This document shows, one piece after another, positions 34,197-42,138 of a stretch of DNA of 64,000 nucleotides. How positions within the stretch are numbered: position 1 is the first letter of the stretch; each line of letters starts with the position of its first letter. The position numbers and the translations under genes were made by a program. Below the pieces are notes generated by a model. It saw nothing but the letters and a program-made list of their open reading frames with translations. It made no database searches and was not told the DNA's origin. The DNA comes from Pigmentiphaga sp. H8 (GTDB taxonomy: Bacteria > Pseudomonadota > Gammaproteobacteria > Burkholderiales > Burkholderiaceae_B): assembly GCF_003854895.1 (NCBI RefSeq), contig NZ_CP033966.1, positions 5,518,001 through 5,582,000 of the forward strand, in the 5' to 3' direction.

Positions 34197-34204
34197 CGGG
34201 ATCA

Positions 34205-34234
34205 GGCGGCGGACCTCACGGGAAAACCGCCGCC
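34205..34234. terminator. Inverted repeat between convergent genes
   Basis: GGCGGCGG (34205-34212) and CCGCCGCC (34227-34234) flank a 14-nt loop in the 49-bp space between the DUF502 gene and the convergent lipoprotein gene. It could end transcription from both sides. Confidence 0.4.
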
Positions 34235-34245
34235 CATCCCATTCC

Positions 34246-35910
34246 TCAAGGTGCCGCGCAGTAGCGGCGAGTCACGACCGCGGGCTCCGGCTCGGCGCTG
34301 GACCACGCGCCGACACGGTTGACGGTTACCCGGCAGCTTGCATCCACGTTCAGCTTGAACACAGTCCACCACCGGGTCGAACCGGAGACTTCTCCCGAAG
34401 TCGGACCGAACACCGACAGCGAACCCTTGTTGTTGAGCTCGACACGAACCGGGGAGCCGGTCATGCCGGGATCATAGGTGCCCGAGTAGTTGTAGAGCGC
34501 GTAGGTGTAAGTGCCCACCATCAGCTTGCGGATGGTCACCACCTCGGGGCCGAAGCCAGTGGTGTCATCGACGTCCAGATTGACGAAGGGGTCGGTGCCC
34601 AGGCTGCCCTTGTTGGAGAAGTAGATCTCGGTGCCATCCGGCGTGAACAGGTGCGAATCCACGTCCAGGGGCCGGGCGCCCCAGGTCAGCTTGATGCTGA
34701 TGGCGTCGGTCAGCGTCGTCAACGACAGGCATTCTGTCAGCGTGGTGTCCGCGGCGAACGGCCCCACCGACACGGTATTGGACAGTTTGACGCCCTGTTG
34801 CGCGAACAGCGTGGCCTTGCCGCCCTTCTTCATCGCGATGCGGAACTTGCCCTGGGCATCGGTACGCACGGACGACGAGCTGGAGTAATCGATGCCGTCC
34901 GAGGTCACCAGAATGTTCGCCAGCGACGATGCGCCCGCGTCGTCGGCCACGCAGCCGTTCACGTAGACCGTGTTCATCAGCTGGTCGGCATTCCAGTACG
35001 TGAAGTGGCTGACGGTGCCCTCGTAGTACTGGTCGGCGCCCGAACCTGCCAGCGTGGCCGAGCCTTCCTGCTTCCAGAAGCCGGTCGCCTCGTCGAAGTA
35101 GAACAGCGGAATCGTGGCGGGGTTGCTGGCGCTGCGGGTAGCGACCGGAATGCGGATGGTCGCGGTCTTGCCGGGCGCCAGGTTCAGGCGTTCACCCGCG
35201 GCGTTCTGCAGGGTCACGTTGATCGCGCCCCAGCTTTCCATGACGCCGGTGCCACCGCCGGCGGTCGCGACCAGGTACTGGCCGGGCATGGCGTTGACGT
35301 TCAGGGCCGGGTTCACCGCGTTCAGCGCGACCGAGACCCTGCCCGTGGCGGGCGTGCCGTTGGGACGGACCAGTCCGTTGGCAGGCAGCGAGACCGATGC
35401 CGGTGTGTTGGGCGCGGTCACGGTAATGGCCGTGGCGGCGTCGCCGCCGCCCGTCACGTCCACCGGCTGCAGTTCGACCGAAGCCATGCTGGTGGTCTGG
35501 TTGGCGACCACGGCGGCGGTGGGCAGGCCCTCGCCATAGCCGGTGGCGTTGACGCGGATCACCGTCCGGCTGGCGGGCGCGACACCGGCCAGTTCGAACT
35601 CGCCCTGGGCATTGGACGTGGCGCTGGCCGAGCCATTGGTGACGCGGGCGTTCTGGATGGCCTCGCCGGTCAGGCTGTTGATGACCTTTCCGGTTACCTT
35701 GCCGGTGGCCGTGGCCGGCGGCTCGGGGTTGGTGGGCGGTTCGGGATTGGTCGGCTGCCCCGGATTGGCGTTCGACGAGCCATCGCCGCCGCCGCATGCG
35801 GCCAGCACCAGCGACGCGCCAAGCGCCGCCAGCAGGGCCGGCAGCCGGGACTGGCCGACGCGCGCGCGGCCGCCCGCGGGGCTCTCGCCCAGCGTAGATT
35901 CGTGTTTCAT
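34246..35910 (-). CDS. Large lipoprotein with carboxypeptidase-regulatory-like domain
   Basis: A 554-residue exported protein. The leader ends with the lipobox LVLAAC and is followed by a linker with the repeated motif NPEPPTNPEPP. Residues about 68-140 (TGKVTGKVINSLTGEAIQNARVTNGS...GEFELAGVAPASRTVIRV) form a carboxypeptidase-regulatory-like beta sandwich. A second one is likely at 310-375 (NGCVADDAGASSLANILVTSDG). The C-terminal third contains LTWGARPLDVDSHLFTPDG and DTTGFGPEVVTIRKLMVGTYTYALYNYSG, a YfaP-like pattern. It is probably on the cell surface or periplasmic, with unknown role. It shares the GG-D-SS linker style of the lipoprotein at 6761. Confidence 0.75.
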   Translation of the reverse strand: MKHESTLGESPAGGRARVGQSRLPALLAALGASLVLAACGGGDGSSNANPGQPTNPEPPTNPEPPATATGKVTGKVINSLTGEAIQNARVTNGSASATSNAQGEFELAGVAPASRTVIRVNATGYGEGLPTAAVVANQTTSMASVELQPVDVTGGGDAATAITVTAPNTPASVSLPANGLVRPNGTPATGRVSVALNAVNPALNVNAMPGQYLVATAGGGTGVMESWGAINVTLQNAAGERLNLAPGKTATIRIPVATRSASNPATIPLFYFDEATGFWKQEGSATLAGSGADQYYEGTVSHFTYWNADQLMNTVYVNGCVADDAGASSLANILVTSDGIDYSSSSSVRTDAQGKFRIAMKKGGKATLFAQQGVKLSNTVSVGPFAADTTLTECLSLTTLTDAISIKLTWGARPLDVDSHLFTPDGTEIYFSNKGSLGTDPFVNLDVDDTTGFGPEVVTIRKLMVGTYTYALYNYSGTYDPGMTGSPVRVELNNKGSLSVFGPTSGEVSGSTRWWTVFKLNVDASCRVTVNRVGAWSSAEPEPAVVTRRYCAAP

Positions 35911-35965
35911 GATTCCCCCTGTTTAGAATCCGCTGGCCTGACGGTCGGCCAGGCCAATTTTTGTT

Positions 35966-35977
35966 GTAAGCGTTTAC
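35966..35977. promoter_or_regulatory. LacI-type-like palindrome upstream of the large lipoprotein
   Basis: GTAAGCGTTTAC is a 12-bp near-palindrome (10 of 12 positions symmetric) with a central CG, as in LacI/GalR-family operators. It lies 56 bp upstream of the lipoprotein start in an AT-rich leader region. No LacI gene is in the window. Confidence 0.3.
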
Positions 35978-36072
35978 TAGCGGCGAAAGTCTACAGAGGG
36001 AATGTGAGATGCACTCACTACGTTAACAATACATACATCTCTTGCAAATGCTCAGATAGACGAGGTTACGTG

Positions 36073-37542
36073 TTACCGGCTCCATGGCAGCGGCGCCGCG
36101 TTCATGCCCCAGTAGTAGCTTTTCTGGTTGGTGTATTCCAGGATCCCCAGCCGGCCCTTCTCGCGCCCCGTACCGCTCATTTTCACGCCGCCGAAGGGCG
36201 TGCTGACCGAGAACAGCTTGTAGGTGTTGACCCAGACGGTGCCCGTCTGCAGCGCGGCGCCCAGGCGCCAGGCCGTCTTGTAGTCTCCCGTCCAGATGCC
36301 CGAGGCGAGGCCGAACACGCTGTCGTTGCACTGGGCGATCAGGTCGGCCTCGTCGGTCCACGGCAGCAGCGCCAGCACCGGGCCGAAGATTTCCTCCTGG
36401 CACATGCGGGCCTCGTTGGGCAGGCCTTCGATCACGGTGGGCAGGTAGTAGCTGCCGCGCTCGTAGCCGGCGCCCGCGGGCCGCTGGCCGCCGGCCAGCA
36501 CCCTGCCGCCCTCGTCCACACCCAGTTGCACATAGCGTTCCACCGATTCGCGATGGGCGCGGCTGACCAGCGGCCCCATCTGGGTCTGCTCGCTGGCCGG
36601 GTCCCCTACGCGCAGCGCCCGCACGCCCGCCAGCAGGCGTTCCTTGAAGGCTTCATACACGCTGGCGTGCACGAAGGCGCGCGACCCGGCAATGCACGAT
36701 TCGCCCGACGAACTGAAGATGCCGTACAGCACGCCGGCCACCGCGTGGTCCAGGTCGGCGTCGGCGCAGACGATGGTGGGCGACTTGCCGCCCAGTTCCA
36801 GCGACGTCGGCATCAGGCGCTCGGCCGCCAGCCGGGCGATACCCAGGCCGACGGTGGTGCCGCCGGTGAAGGCGATGCGGCGGATCAGCGGATGGCGCAC
36901 CAGCGCGTCGCCGACCACCGAGCCCTTGCCGGGCACCACGCTCAGGATGCCGTCGGGCACGCCCGCCTGCTGCGCGATGCGGGCCAGTTCGATGGCCATG
37001 CGCGGCGTGATCTCGGCGGGCTTGAACACGACCGCGCAGCCGGCCGCCAGGGCGGGCGCCAGCTTCTGCGCCTCGCTGGCGATGGGCGAGTTCCACGGGG
37101 TGATGGCGCCCACCACGCCCAGCGGCTCGTGCACGCTCATGCTGACGTAGTCGCCGCGGGACGGGGTGATGGTATCTTCCAACGTCTCGCAAGCCGCGGC
37201 GAAGAACTGGAAGGTGCCGGCCGCGCTGGCCACCAGCGCGCGCGTCTCGTTGATGGGCTTGCCATTGTCCAGGCGCTGCAGCTGCGCCAGTTCCTCGGCC
37301 CGGGCCCGGATGCCGGCGGCGATGCGGGACAGGATGGCGCCGCGCTCGTGCGGCTTCAGGCCGGCCCACTCGGGGCGCAGGCGCGCGGCCTCGGCGGCGC
37401 GCACGGCCTGGTCCACGTCGTCGGCGTTGGCCGCGTGCAGCGTGGCGACCTCGCTGCCGTCGGCGGGGTATTCGGTCACGTAACGGGGGCCCGAGGCGTC
37501 GCGCCAGGAGCCGGCGATCAGGGTCTGGATGTGTTCGGTCAT
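36073..37542 (-). CDS. NAD(P)-dependent aldehyde dehydrogenase
   Basis: A 489-residue enzyme that oxidises an aldehyde to the carboxylic acid. It has the cofactor and active-site set: GVVGAITPWNSPIASEAQKLAPALAAGCAVVFKPAE, FTGGTTVGLGIARLA, the general-base Glu in LELGGKSPTIV, the nucleophile Cys in FSSSGESCIAGSR, and EEIFGPVLALLPW. ATG 37542 is used; the frame is open further but without support. It follows an iron-dependent alcohol dehydrogenase by 26 bp, so the pair should convert an alcohol to an acid in two steps. The substrate is unknown. Confidence 0.93.
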   Translation of the reverse strand: MTEHIQTLIAGSWRDASGPRYVTEYPADGSEVATLHAANADDVDQAVRAAEAARLRPEWAGLKPHERGAILSRIAAGIRARAEELAQLQRLDNGKPINETRALVASAAGTFQFFAAACETLEDTITPSRGDYVSMSVHEPLGVVGAITPWNSPIASEAQKLAPALAAGCAVVFKPAEITPRMAIELARIAQQAGVPDGILSVVPGKGSVVGDALVRHPLIRRIAFTGGTTVGLGIARLAAERLMPTSLELGGKSPTIVCADADLDHAVAGVLYGIFSSSGESCIAGSRAFVHASVYEAFKERLLAGVRALRVGDPASEQTQMGPLVSRAHRESVERYVQLGVDEGGRVLAGGQRPAGAGYERGSYYLPTVIEGLPNEARMCQEEIFGPVLALLPWTDEADLIAQCNDSVFGLASGIWTGDYKTAWRLGAALQTGTVWVNTYKLFSVSTPFGGVKMSGTGREKGRLGILEYTNQKSYYWGMNAAPLPWSR

Positions 37543-37568
37543 GTCAGGGTTCCATGAAAGGCCGGGCG

Positions 37569-38723
37569 CTAGAAGGCCTGGGTATAGATCGCGAGCGCGT
37601 CGTCGCGGGTCAGGTCGCGGGGGTTGTTCATCAACAGGCGGTCCACGGTCATCGCCGCCTCGGCCAGCGCCGGCAGATCGGATTCGCCGACCCCCACGTC
37701 GCGCAGCCGCTGCGGAATGGGCGACGCCGTCACGTGGGCCTGCATGGCGGCGATGAAGGCCAGCGCCGCCTCGGCATCGGCCGCGTCGCGCACGCCCGGA
37801 TCCAGCGCGCGCGCCAGTTCGGCATACGCCGCTTCGGCCACCGGCAGGTTGAACCGCAGGATGGGGACCATGACCAGCGAATTGGCCAGTCCGTGCGGCA
37901 CGTGGAAGTGGCTGCCCAGCGGATGGGCCAGCGCATGGATCGCGGCCACCGGGGCGTTGGCGAAGGCCATGCCCGCCAGCAGCGATCCCAGCAGCATGGC
38001 TTCCCGGCTTTCCAGATCGCCGCCCTGCCGCACCGCGCCGCCCAGGTGGCCGTGCAGCAGTTGCAGCGCGCGCATCGCCAGCATGTCCGACATGGGGTTC
38101 TTCTTGTGCCGGGTCGTATAGGCCTCGATGGCGTGGACCATGGCGTCGATGCCGGTCATCGCCGTGGGCCCGGGCGGCAGCGCCGCCGTCAGCGCGGCAT
38201 CCAGCACCGCCACGTCGGGAAACAGCAGCGAACTGATCACGCCGCGCTTCTGGTGGTCGGGCGTGGAGACGACCGAGGTGGGCGTGACTTCGGACCCGGT
38301 GCCCGCGGTGGTCGGCACCTGGATCAGCGGCAGGCGCGGCCCGCGGGCGCGCTGCGGGCCGTAGATGTCGGCCAGCGGCTGCGGATTGGCCGCCAGCAGG
38401 GCCACCAGCTTGGCGGTGTCGAGCGAACTGCCGCCGCCCAGGCCGATCACGCAGTCGGCGCGGTCGTCGCGGGCGGCCTGCGCCGCCTCCAGCACCACGT
38501 GCTCGGGCGGGTCCGCCTGCACGCGGTCGTACACGGCCACGTGCAGGCCCGCGGCGCGCAGGGCCGCGGCGGGCGCATCGATCAGCCCGGCCGCGACCAG
38601 TCCGGGATCGGTAACGAGAAACGCGCGGCGGTGGCCGCCGGCCTGGAGGATCTGGGCCAGCCGGAGGGCGGCCCCGCGCTCGCAGACGATGCGAGGCGTG
38701 GTTTCGAAATGGAAGCTGGGCAT
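37569..38723 (-). CDS. Iron-containing alcohol dehydrogenase
   Basis: A 384-residue group III alcohol dehydrogenase (Fe-dependent, NAD(P)). The nucleotide-binding loop is IGLGGGSSLDTAK. PTTAGTGSEVTPTSVV is conserved. The metal ligands lie in GIDAMVHAIEAYT, IHALAHPLGSHFHVPHGLANSL. ATG 38723 was preferred because GGAG is 9 nt upstream; ATG 38729 is only 3 nt from it. It is transcribed between a Bug receptor and an aldehyde dehydrogenase. It could also act as a maleylacetate-reductase-like enzyme. Confidence 0.9.
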   Translation of the reverse strand: MPSFHFETTPRIVCERGAALRLAQILQAGGHRRAFLVTDPGLVAAGLIDAPAAALRAAGLHVAVYDRVQADPPEHVVLEAAQAARDDRADCVIGLGGGSSLDTAKLVALLAANPQPLADIYGPQRARGPRLPLIQVPTTAGTGSEVTPTSVVSTPDHQKRGVISSLLFPDVAVLDAALTAALPPGPTAMTGIDAMVHAIEAYTTRHKKNPMSDMLAMRALQLLHGHLGGAVRQGGDLESREAMLLGSLLAGMAFANAPVAAIHALAHPLGSHFHVPHGLANSLVMVPILRFNLPVAEAAYAELARALDPGVRDAADAEAALAFIAAMQAHVTASPIPQRLRDVGVGESDLPALAEAAMTVDRLLMNNPRDLTRDDALAIYTQAF

Positions 38724-38815
38724 GGACATCGGCTCCGTCCGGTCCGCGCGGGGCGGCCGGGGTGAGCACGGCCCTCACCCCATGCGCGGTGATGCGGAAA
38801 GCAGGAAGAAGGGAC

Positions 38816-38838
38816 GGCCGGCGCGCGGCGCGCCGGCC
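38816..38838 (-). repeat. Strong intercistronic GC hairpin
   Basis: GGCCGGCGCG-CGG-CGCGCCGGCC is a perfect 10-bp inverted repeat with a 3-nt loop, 11 nt after the Bug stop and before the alcohol dehydrogenase start. There is no T-run. It is a good candidate for an mRNA-stabilising or partial-termination element that would give the receptor more transcript than the downstream enzymes. Confidence 0.55.
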
Positions 38839-38848
38839 GGGACGCGGA

Positions 38849-39811
38849 TCAGTACGCCGAGATCTTGGTCTTGGCGATCAGGTCGCCGAAGTTCTTGTAT
38901 TCGGTGCGCAGCGCGTTGCCGAGTTCTTCGGGCGTGGTCGCCACGCTTTCGAAGCCCATCGCCTGGATGCGCTCGATCGAAGCGGGCTTCTTCAGGCTCT
39001 TGTTGATCTCGGCGTTCAAGCGCTTGATCACGTCGGCCGGGGTGCCGGCCGGGGCGAACACGCCGTGCCAGCCGCTGACCTTCTCCAGCTCGGGCAGGCC
39101 GGCTTCGCGGAAGGTGGGCACGTCGGGCAGGGCGGCGGCGCGCTTGGGTCCGATCACCGCCAGGGCCTTGAGCTTGCCCGACTTGACGTGCACGGCGCTG
39201 CCCGAATCGAAGGTGAAGTCCACCTGGCCCGCCAGCAGGTCCTGGATGGAAGGCGCCAGGCCCTTGTAGGGCACGTGGGTCGCGTCGGTATGGGTTTCTA
39301 GGTTCAGCAGCGCGCCGGCCACGTGCGGGAACGAGCCGTTGCCGGTGGACGAGTAGTTCAGCTTGCCCGGGTTGGCCTTCATCTTCTCGATCAGGCCCTT
39401 GACGTCCGAGACGCCCACCTTGGGGTTGACCAGCAGCGCCATGTTCAGGCCCGCCGTCATCGCCACCGGGGCGAAATCCTTGATCGGGTCGAACGGCACG
39501 TTCTGCATCACGTACGGGCCCAGGGCCAGCGTGCTCGACGCCAGCATCAGCAGCGTGTAGCCGTCCGCCGGAGCGCGGCGCACGTAGTCGGCGGCGATGT
39601 TGCCGTTGGCGCCCGGCCGGTTCTCGACCACGAATTGCTTGCCCAGCGACTCGCCCATGTCCTTGGCGACCATGCGCGCGATCGCGTCGATGGTGCCGCC
39701 GGCCGGCACCGACACCACGATGGTCACGGGCTTGGACGGGAAGGTGTCGGCCATCGCGGCCACGGGAACCAGGGCCGACACGGCCACCACGGAAAACAGC
39801 TTGCGCATCAT
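38849..39811 (-). CDS. Bug/TctC-family periplasmic solute receptor
   Basis: A 320-residue receptor with a Sec leader (MRKLFSVVAVSALVPVAAMA). Signatures: VTIVVSVPAGGTIDAIARMVAKDMG, FVVENRPGANGNIAA, KLNYSSTGNGSFPHVAGALL and ATHVPYKGLAPSIQDL. The start region reads GTG-ATG-ATG (39814, 39811, 39808); ATG 39811 has the best-spaced GAGA. First gene of the Bug - alcohol dehydrogenase - aldehyde dehydrogenase unit and divergent from a LysR gene. A promoter and a perfect palindrome lie upstream. Confidence 0.92.
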   Translation of the reverse strand: MMRKLFSVVAVSALVPVAAMADTFPSKPVTIVVSVPAGGTIDAIARMVAKDMGESLGKQFVVENRPGANGNIAADYVRRAPADGYTLLMLASSTLALGPYVMQNVPFDPIKDFAPVAMTAGLNMALLVNPKVGVSDVKGLIEKMKANPGKLNYSSTGNGSFPHVAGALLNLETHTDATHVPYKGLAPSIQDLLAGQVDFTFDSGSAVHVKSGKLKALAVIGPKRAAALPDVPTFREAGLPELEKVSGWHGVFAPAGTPADVIKRLNAEINKSLKKPASIERIQAMGFESVATTPEELGNALRTEYKNFGDLIAKTKISAY

Positions 39812-39887
39812 CACATCGATCTCGTAAAGGGTTGGACAGCGACGGCCGGCCTGCCAAGTCTGGGCGTTCCGGCTCGTCCATGCTGAA

Positions 39888-39914
39888 ATTGTAGGCAGCG
39901 GCGATGTGTGACAA
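39888..39914 (-). promoter_or_regulatory. Candidate promoter of the Bug/alcohol dehydrogenase operon
   Basis: On the minus strand TTGTCA (39914-39909) and TACAAT (39893-39888) are good hexamers but only 15 bp apart. That suboptimal spacing is common at activator-dependent promoters. It lies about 77 nt upstream of the Bug start, next to the LysR-type palindrome. Confidence 0.55.
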
Positions 39915-39923
39915 TGGCATTTC

Positions 39924-39944
39924 TTGTTAACCAGAGGTTAACAA
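39924..39944. promoter_or_regulatory. Perfect LysR-type operator palindrome
   Basis: TTGTTAACC-AGA-GGTTAACAA is a perfect 9-bp inverted repeat with a 3-bp spacer and contains the LysR T-N11-A core (T39928 to A39940). It lies in the divergent region between the Bug operon and the LysR gene, centred about 53 bp upstream of the predicted transcription start and 10 bp upstream of the -35 box. It is the most regular regulatory site in this part of the window. Confidence 0.8.
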
Positions 39945-39987
39945 TTTCCCACCTGCCCGTTGCCGGGCCACGAACCGCTTCCACACC

Positions 39988-40935
39988 GTGTCACGCCTCC
40001 TGAACAGCCGCCATTTCCAGATCTTCGCCACCCTCATGCGCAGCCGCGGCATGGGCGAGGCCGCGCTGCGGCTGGGCATATCCAAGGCAGCGGTCAGCAA
40101 GACCCTGCGGCTGATGGAGCGGGAAACCGGCGTCGCGCTGTTCACGCTGGCGCACGGACGCCTCGAGCCCACGGCCGCGGCGCGCCGGCTGCTGCCACGC
40201 GCCGAGCAGGCGGCCAAGCACCTGGAATGGGCGCTGGACGAGGCCTATGCGCTGGACCAGGGGTCGGTGCGTACCGTCATCGTCGCGGCGCACGCCCCGC
40301 CGCTGATCGCCATCCTGCCCAGCGCCATCCAGCGCTTCAAGGAAAGCCATCCCGACGTCAACGTGCACCTGCGCGTGGAAGGCCCGCCCAAGGTGCTGGA
40401 GTCGGTGGCCCACCACGAGGTGGACCTGGGCGTGACCAATCCGCCCGCGCCCAACACGGCCAGCAGCGTCGACCTGTGCGAACGCCACACGATCTCCGAG
40501 GACTTGCTGGTGGCCGCCCTGCATCGGCGCCATCCGCTGGTGGCCAAGTCCGTGGTTCGTCCGGAAGACCTGGTGGGCGCCACCGTCATCGCCCTGCCCG
40601 AGGAATCGCCCACTTCCATCCTGGTGCGCGCCACCTTGCAGGAAGCGGGCGTCAGCGTGCCCAAGACCATCTTCGCCAGCACGTCCATGGGCGTATGCGC
40701 GCTGGTGCAGCAGGACGTGGGCATCGGCCTGATCAATCCCATGCTGCTGTCCACCGGCATCTTCCCCGACGTCGTCACCCGGCCGTTCCGGCCCCGCATC
40801 GAACTGTGGACCGAGATCTACTATTCGTCCATCCGGCCGCTCAGTCCCGAGGCGCGGGCGCTGGCCACCTATATCGAGGAAGCGGCCTCGGCGCTGCGCG
40901 GGCACGCGCCGCTGGGCAAGCCCACGCCGGACTGA
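39988..40935 (+). CDS. LysR-family transcriptional regulator
   Basis: A 315-residue LysR protein with a GTG start. The HTH is SRLLNSRHFQIFATLMRSRGMGEAALRLGISKAAVSKTLRLMERETGVALF, an unusual divergence from the common LRYF motif. The effector domain starts near residue 92 (VRTVIVAAHAPPLIAILPSAI). It is divergent from the Bug/alcohol dehydrogenase/aldehyde dehydrogenase operon with a perfect T-N11-A palindrome between them, so it very likely controls that operon and itself. Confidence 0.9.
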   Translation: MSRLLNSRHFQIFATLMRSRGMGEAALRLGISKAAVSKTLRLMERETGVALFTLAHGRLEPTAAARRLLPRAEQAAKHLEWALDEAYALDQGSVRTVIVAAHAPPLIAILPSAIQRFKESHPDVNVHLRVEGPPKVLESVAHHEVDLGVTNPPAPNTASSVDLCERHTISEDLLVAALHRRHPLVAKSVVRPEDLVGATVIALPEESPTSILVRATLQEAGVSVPKTIFASTSMGVCALVQQDVGIGLINPMLLSTGIFPDVVTRPFRPRIELWTEIYYSSIRPLSPEARALATYIEEAASALRGHAPLGKPTPD

Positions 40936-40947
40936 AAAAGGCCGTCC

Positions 40948-41253
40948 TCAGCCGCAGCGTATCGCCGTCACGGCCTCGCGCCGATTGACCTCGACGTTCA
41001 CCCGGAACGGATTGAACTCCATGGTGATGGCCTGCCCCGGACGCAGCACGCGCGCGCTGCCGGCGCCGGAGGCCTTGCGGGCCTCCTCGATCAGTACCGA
41101 GCTGAGTTGCTGGCCGACCAGGGACTGGGCCGCGTCGGCCTGGCACTGTCCCTGCGGCGCCTGCGCCGCGGGCTGGGAGTCGGAGGCGGGCGCGGGGGCG
41201 GCGCAGCCGGCGGCAAAGGCCAGCGTGGCAATGGCAAAGGCGCTCCGGATCAT
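40948..41253 (-). CDS. Peptidase-inhibitor I78-type lipoprotein
   Basis: A 101-residue exported protein. ATG 41253 has a strong AAGGAG. The leader ends in the lipobox FAAGCAAP. The C-terminal half matches the I78 inhibitor pattern: SSARVLRPGQ-like SARVLRPGQAITMEFNPFRVNVEV and the final AVTAIRCG. I78 proteins are small serine-protease inhibitors, here probably tethered in the periplasm. It ends 12 bp from the convergent LysR gene and follows an AraC gene on the same strand. Confidence 0.8.
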   Translation of the reverse strand: MIRSAFAIATLAFAAGCAAPAPASDSQPAAQAPQGQCQADAAQSLVGQQLSSVLIEEARKASGAGSARVLRPGQAITMEFNPFRVNVEVNRREAVTAIRCG

Positions 41254-41272
41254 GGGTTCTCCTTGTGGGGGG

Positions 41273-42040
41273 TCATCGATAGAACAGCGTGGGCGGCATC
41301 CCGAAATGCCGGCGGAACATCGCTGCGAAGGCGCTCTGGCTCTGGTAGCCGTGATCGAGCGCGACGTCGACCACTTTATCACCCCGCGCCAGGCGCTCCA
41401 GCGCGGCCAGCAAGCGCACCTGCTGGCGCCAGTAGCCGAAGCGCATGCCCGTCTGCTGCTGGAACAGGCGGTGCAGCGTGCGGGCCGACATGCCGGCGCC
41501 GGCGGCCCAGGCATCGACCGTGCGGCCGTCGTCCGGCGCCTCGGTCAGCCGCTGGCACACCGCGCGCAGGCGCGGGTCCGAGGGCAGCGGCAGGTGCAGC
41601 GGCAACACCGGCAGCGCCCGCAGTTCATGCAGCAGCAGCCCCCTCAGGCAACTGGCCCGCGACGCCGGCCCGTCGCCCGGCGACAGGTCGATGGCGGCCA
41701 GGATCAGTTCGCGCAGCAGCGGCGGGATGCCCAGCACGCAGCTGCCCTGCGGCAACTGCGCTCCCGCATCGGCCGCGACGAACACGGTCCGCATCTTCAC
41801 GTCGCCGCTCATGCGCACCTGGTGCGCGATCCCGGCCTCCAGCCACACGCCGCGCGTGGGCGGCACCACCCAGCGGCCGCCCTGGGCGTCGATGCACATC
41901 ACGCCTTCGATCGCATAGAGCAACTGGCCGTGGGCATGGCTGTGCGGGGCGATCACGTGCCCGTGGGGATAGTCCGCGGCAATGGCGGTGACGGGCACGC
42001 CGGCCCGAGCCGAATCACGCAGATGGGCATCGACATCCAT
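41273..42040 (-). CDS. AraC-family transcriptional regulator with cupin sensor domain
   Basis: A 255-residue regulator. The N-terminal cupin-like sensor has IAPHSHAHGQLLYAIEGVMCIDAQGGRWVVPPTRGVWLEAGIAHQVRM. The C-terminal double helix-turn-helix has DAWAAGAGMSARTLHRLFQQQTGMRFGYWRQQVRLLAALERLARGD and VDVALDHGYQSQSAFAAMFRRHFGMPP. It is divergent from the EamA exporter gene, so it probably controls that exporter in response to a small ligand, as this subclass commonly does. Confidence 0.92.
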   Translation of the reverse strand: MDVDAHLRDSARAGVPVTAIAADYPHGHVIAPHSHAHGQLLYAIEGVMCIDAQGGRWVVPPTRGVWLEAGIAHQVRMSGDVKMRTVFVAADAGAQLPQGSCVLGIPPLLRELILAAIDLSPGDGPASRASCLRGLLLHELRALPVLPLHLPLPSDPRLRAVCQRLTEAPDDGRTVDAWAAGAGMSARTLHRLFQQQTGMRFGYWRQQVRLLAALERLARGDKVVDVALDHGYQSQSAFAAMFRRHFGMPPTLFYR

Positions 42041-42138
42041 GGAATGTCACTTTTTAGATAACTGACTTCATATTAGCGTGAGACAGCCGACCGGGTAGCG
42101 CGGAGCATGAAGCTCCCTCTCTTTCCGGAGCCTTTTCG

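Noticed and set aside
36022..36030. Half-site GTTAACAAT as a second binding site for the LysR of 39988
   Set aside because: Only one half matches and there is no T-N11-A partner. I kept it only as a remark in a finding.
34651..37557. A 968-residue plus-strand open frame
   Set aside because: It lies antisense to the lipoprotein and aldehyde dehydrogenase genes and is rich in Gln/His/Arg/Gly, the usual mirror of high-GC coding DNA.
36073..38778. Fusion of aldehyde and alcohol dehydrogenase in one frame
   Set aside because: The frame upstream of 37542 does not encode the alcohol dehydrogenase; that enzyme is in a different frame and ends at 37569. There is no bifunctional AdhE-like protein here.
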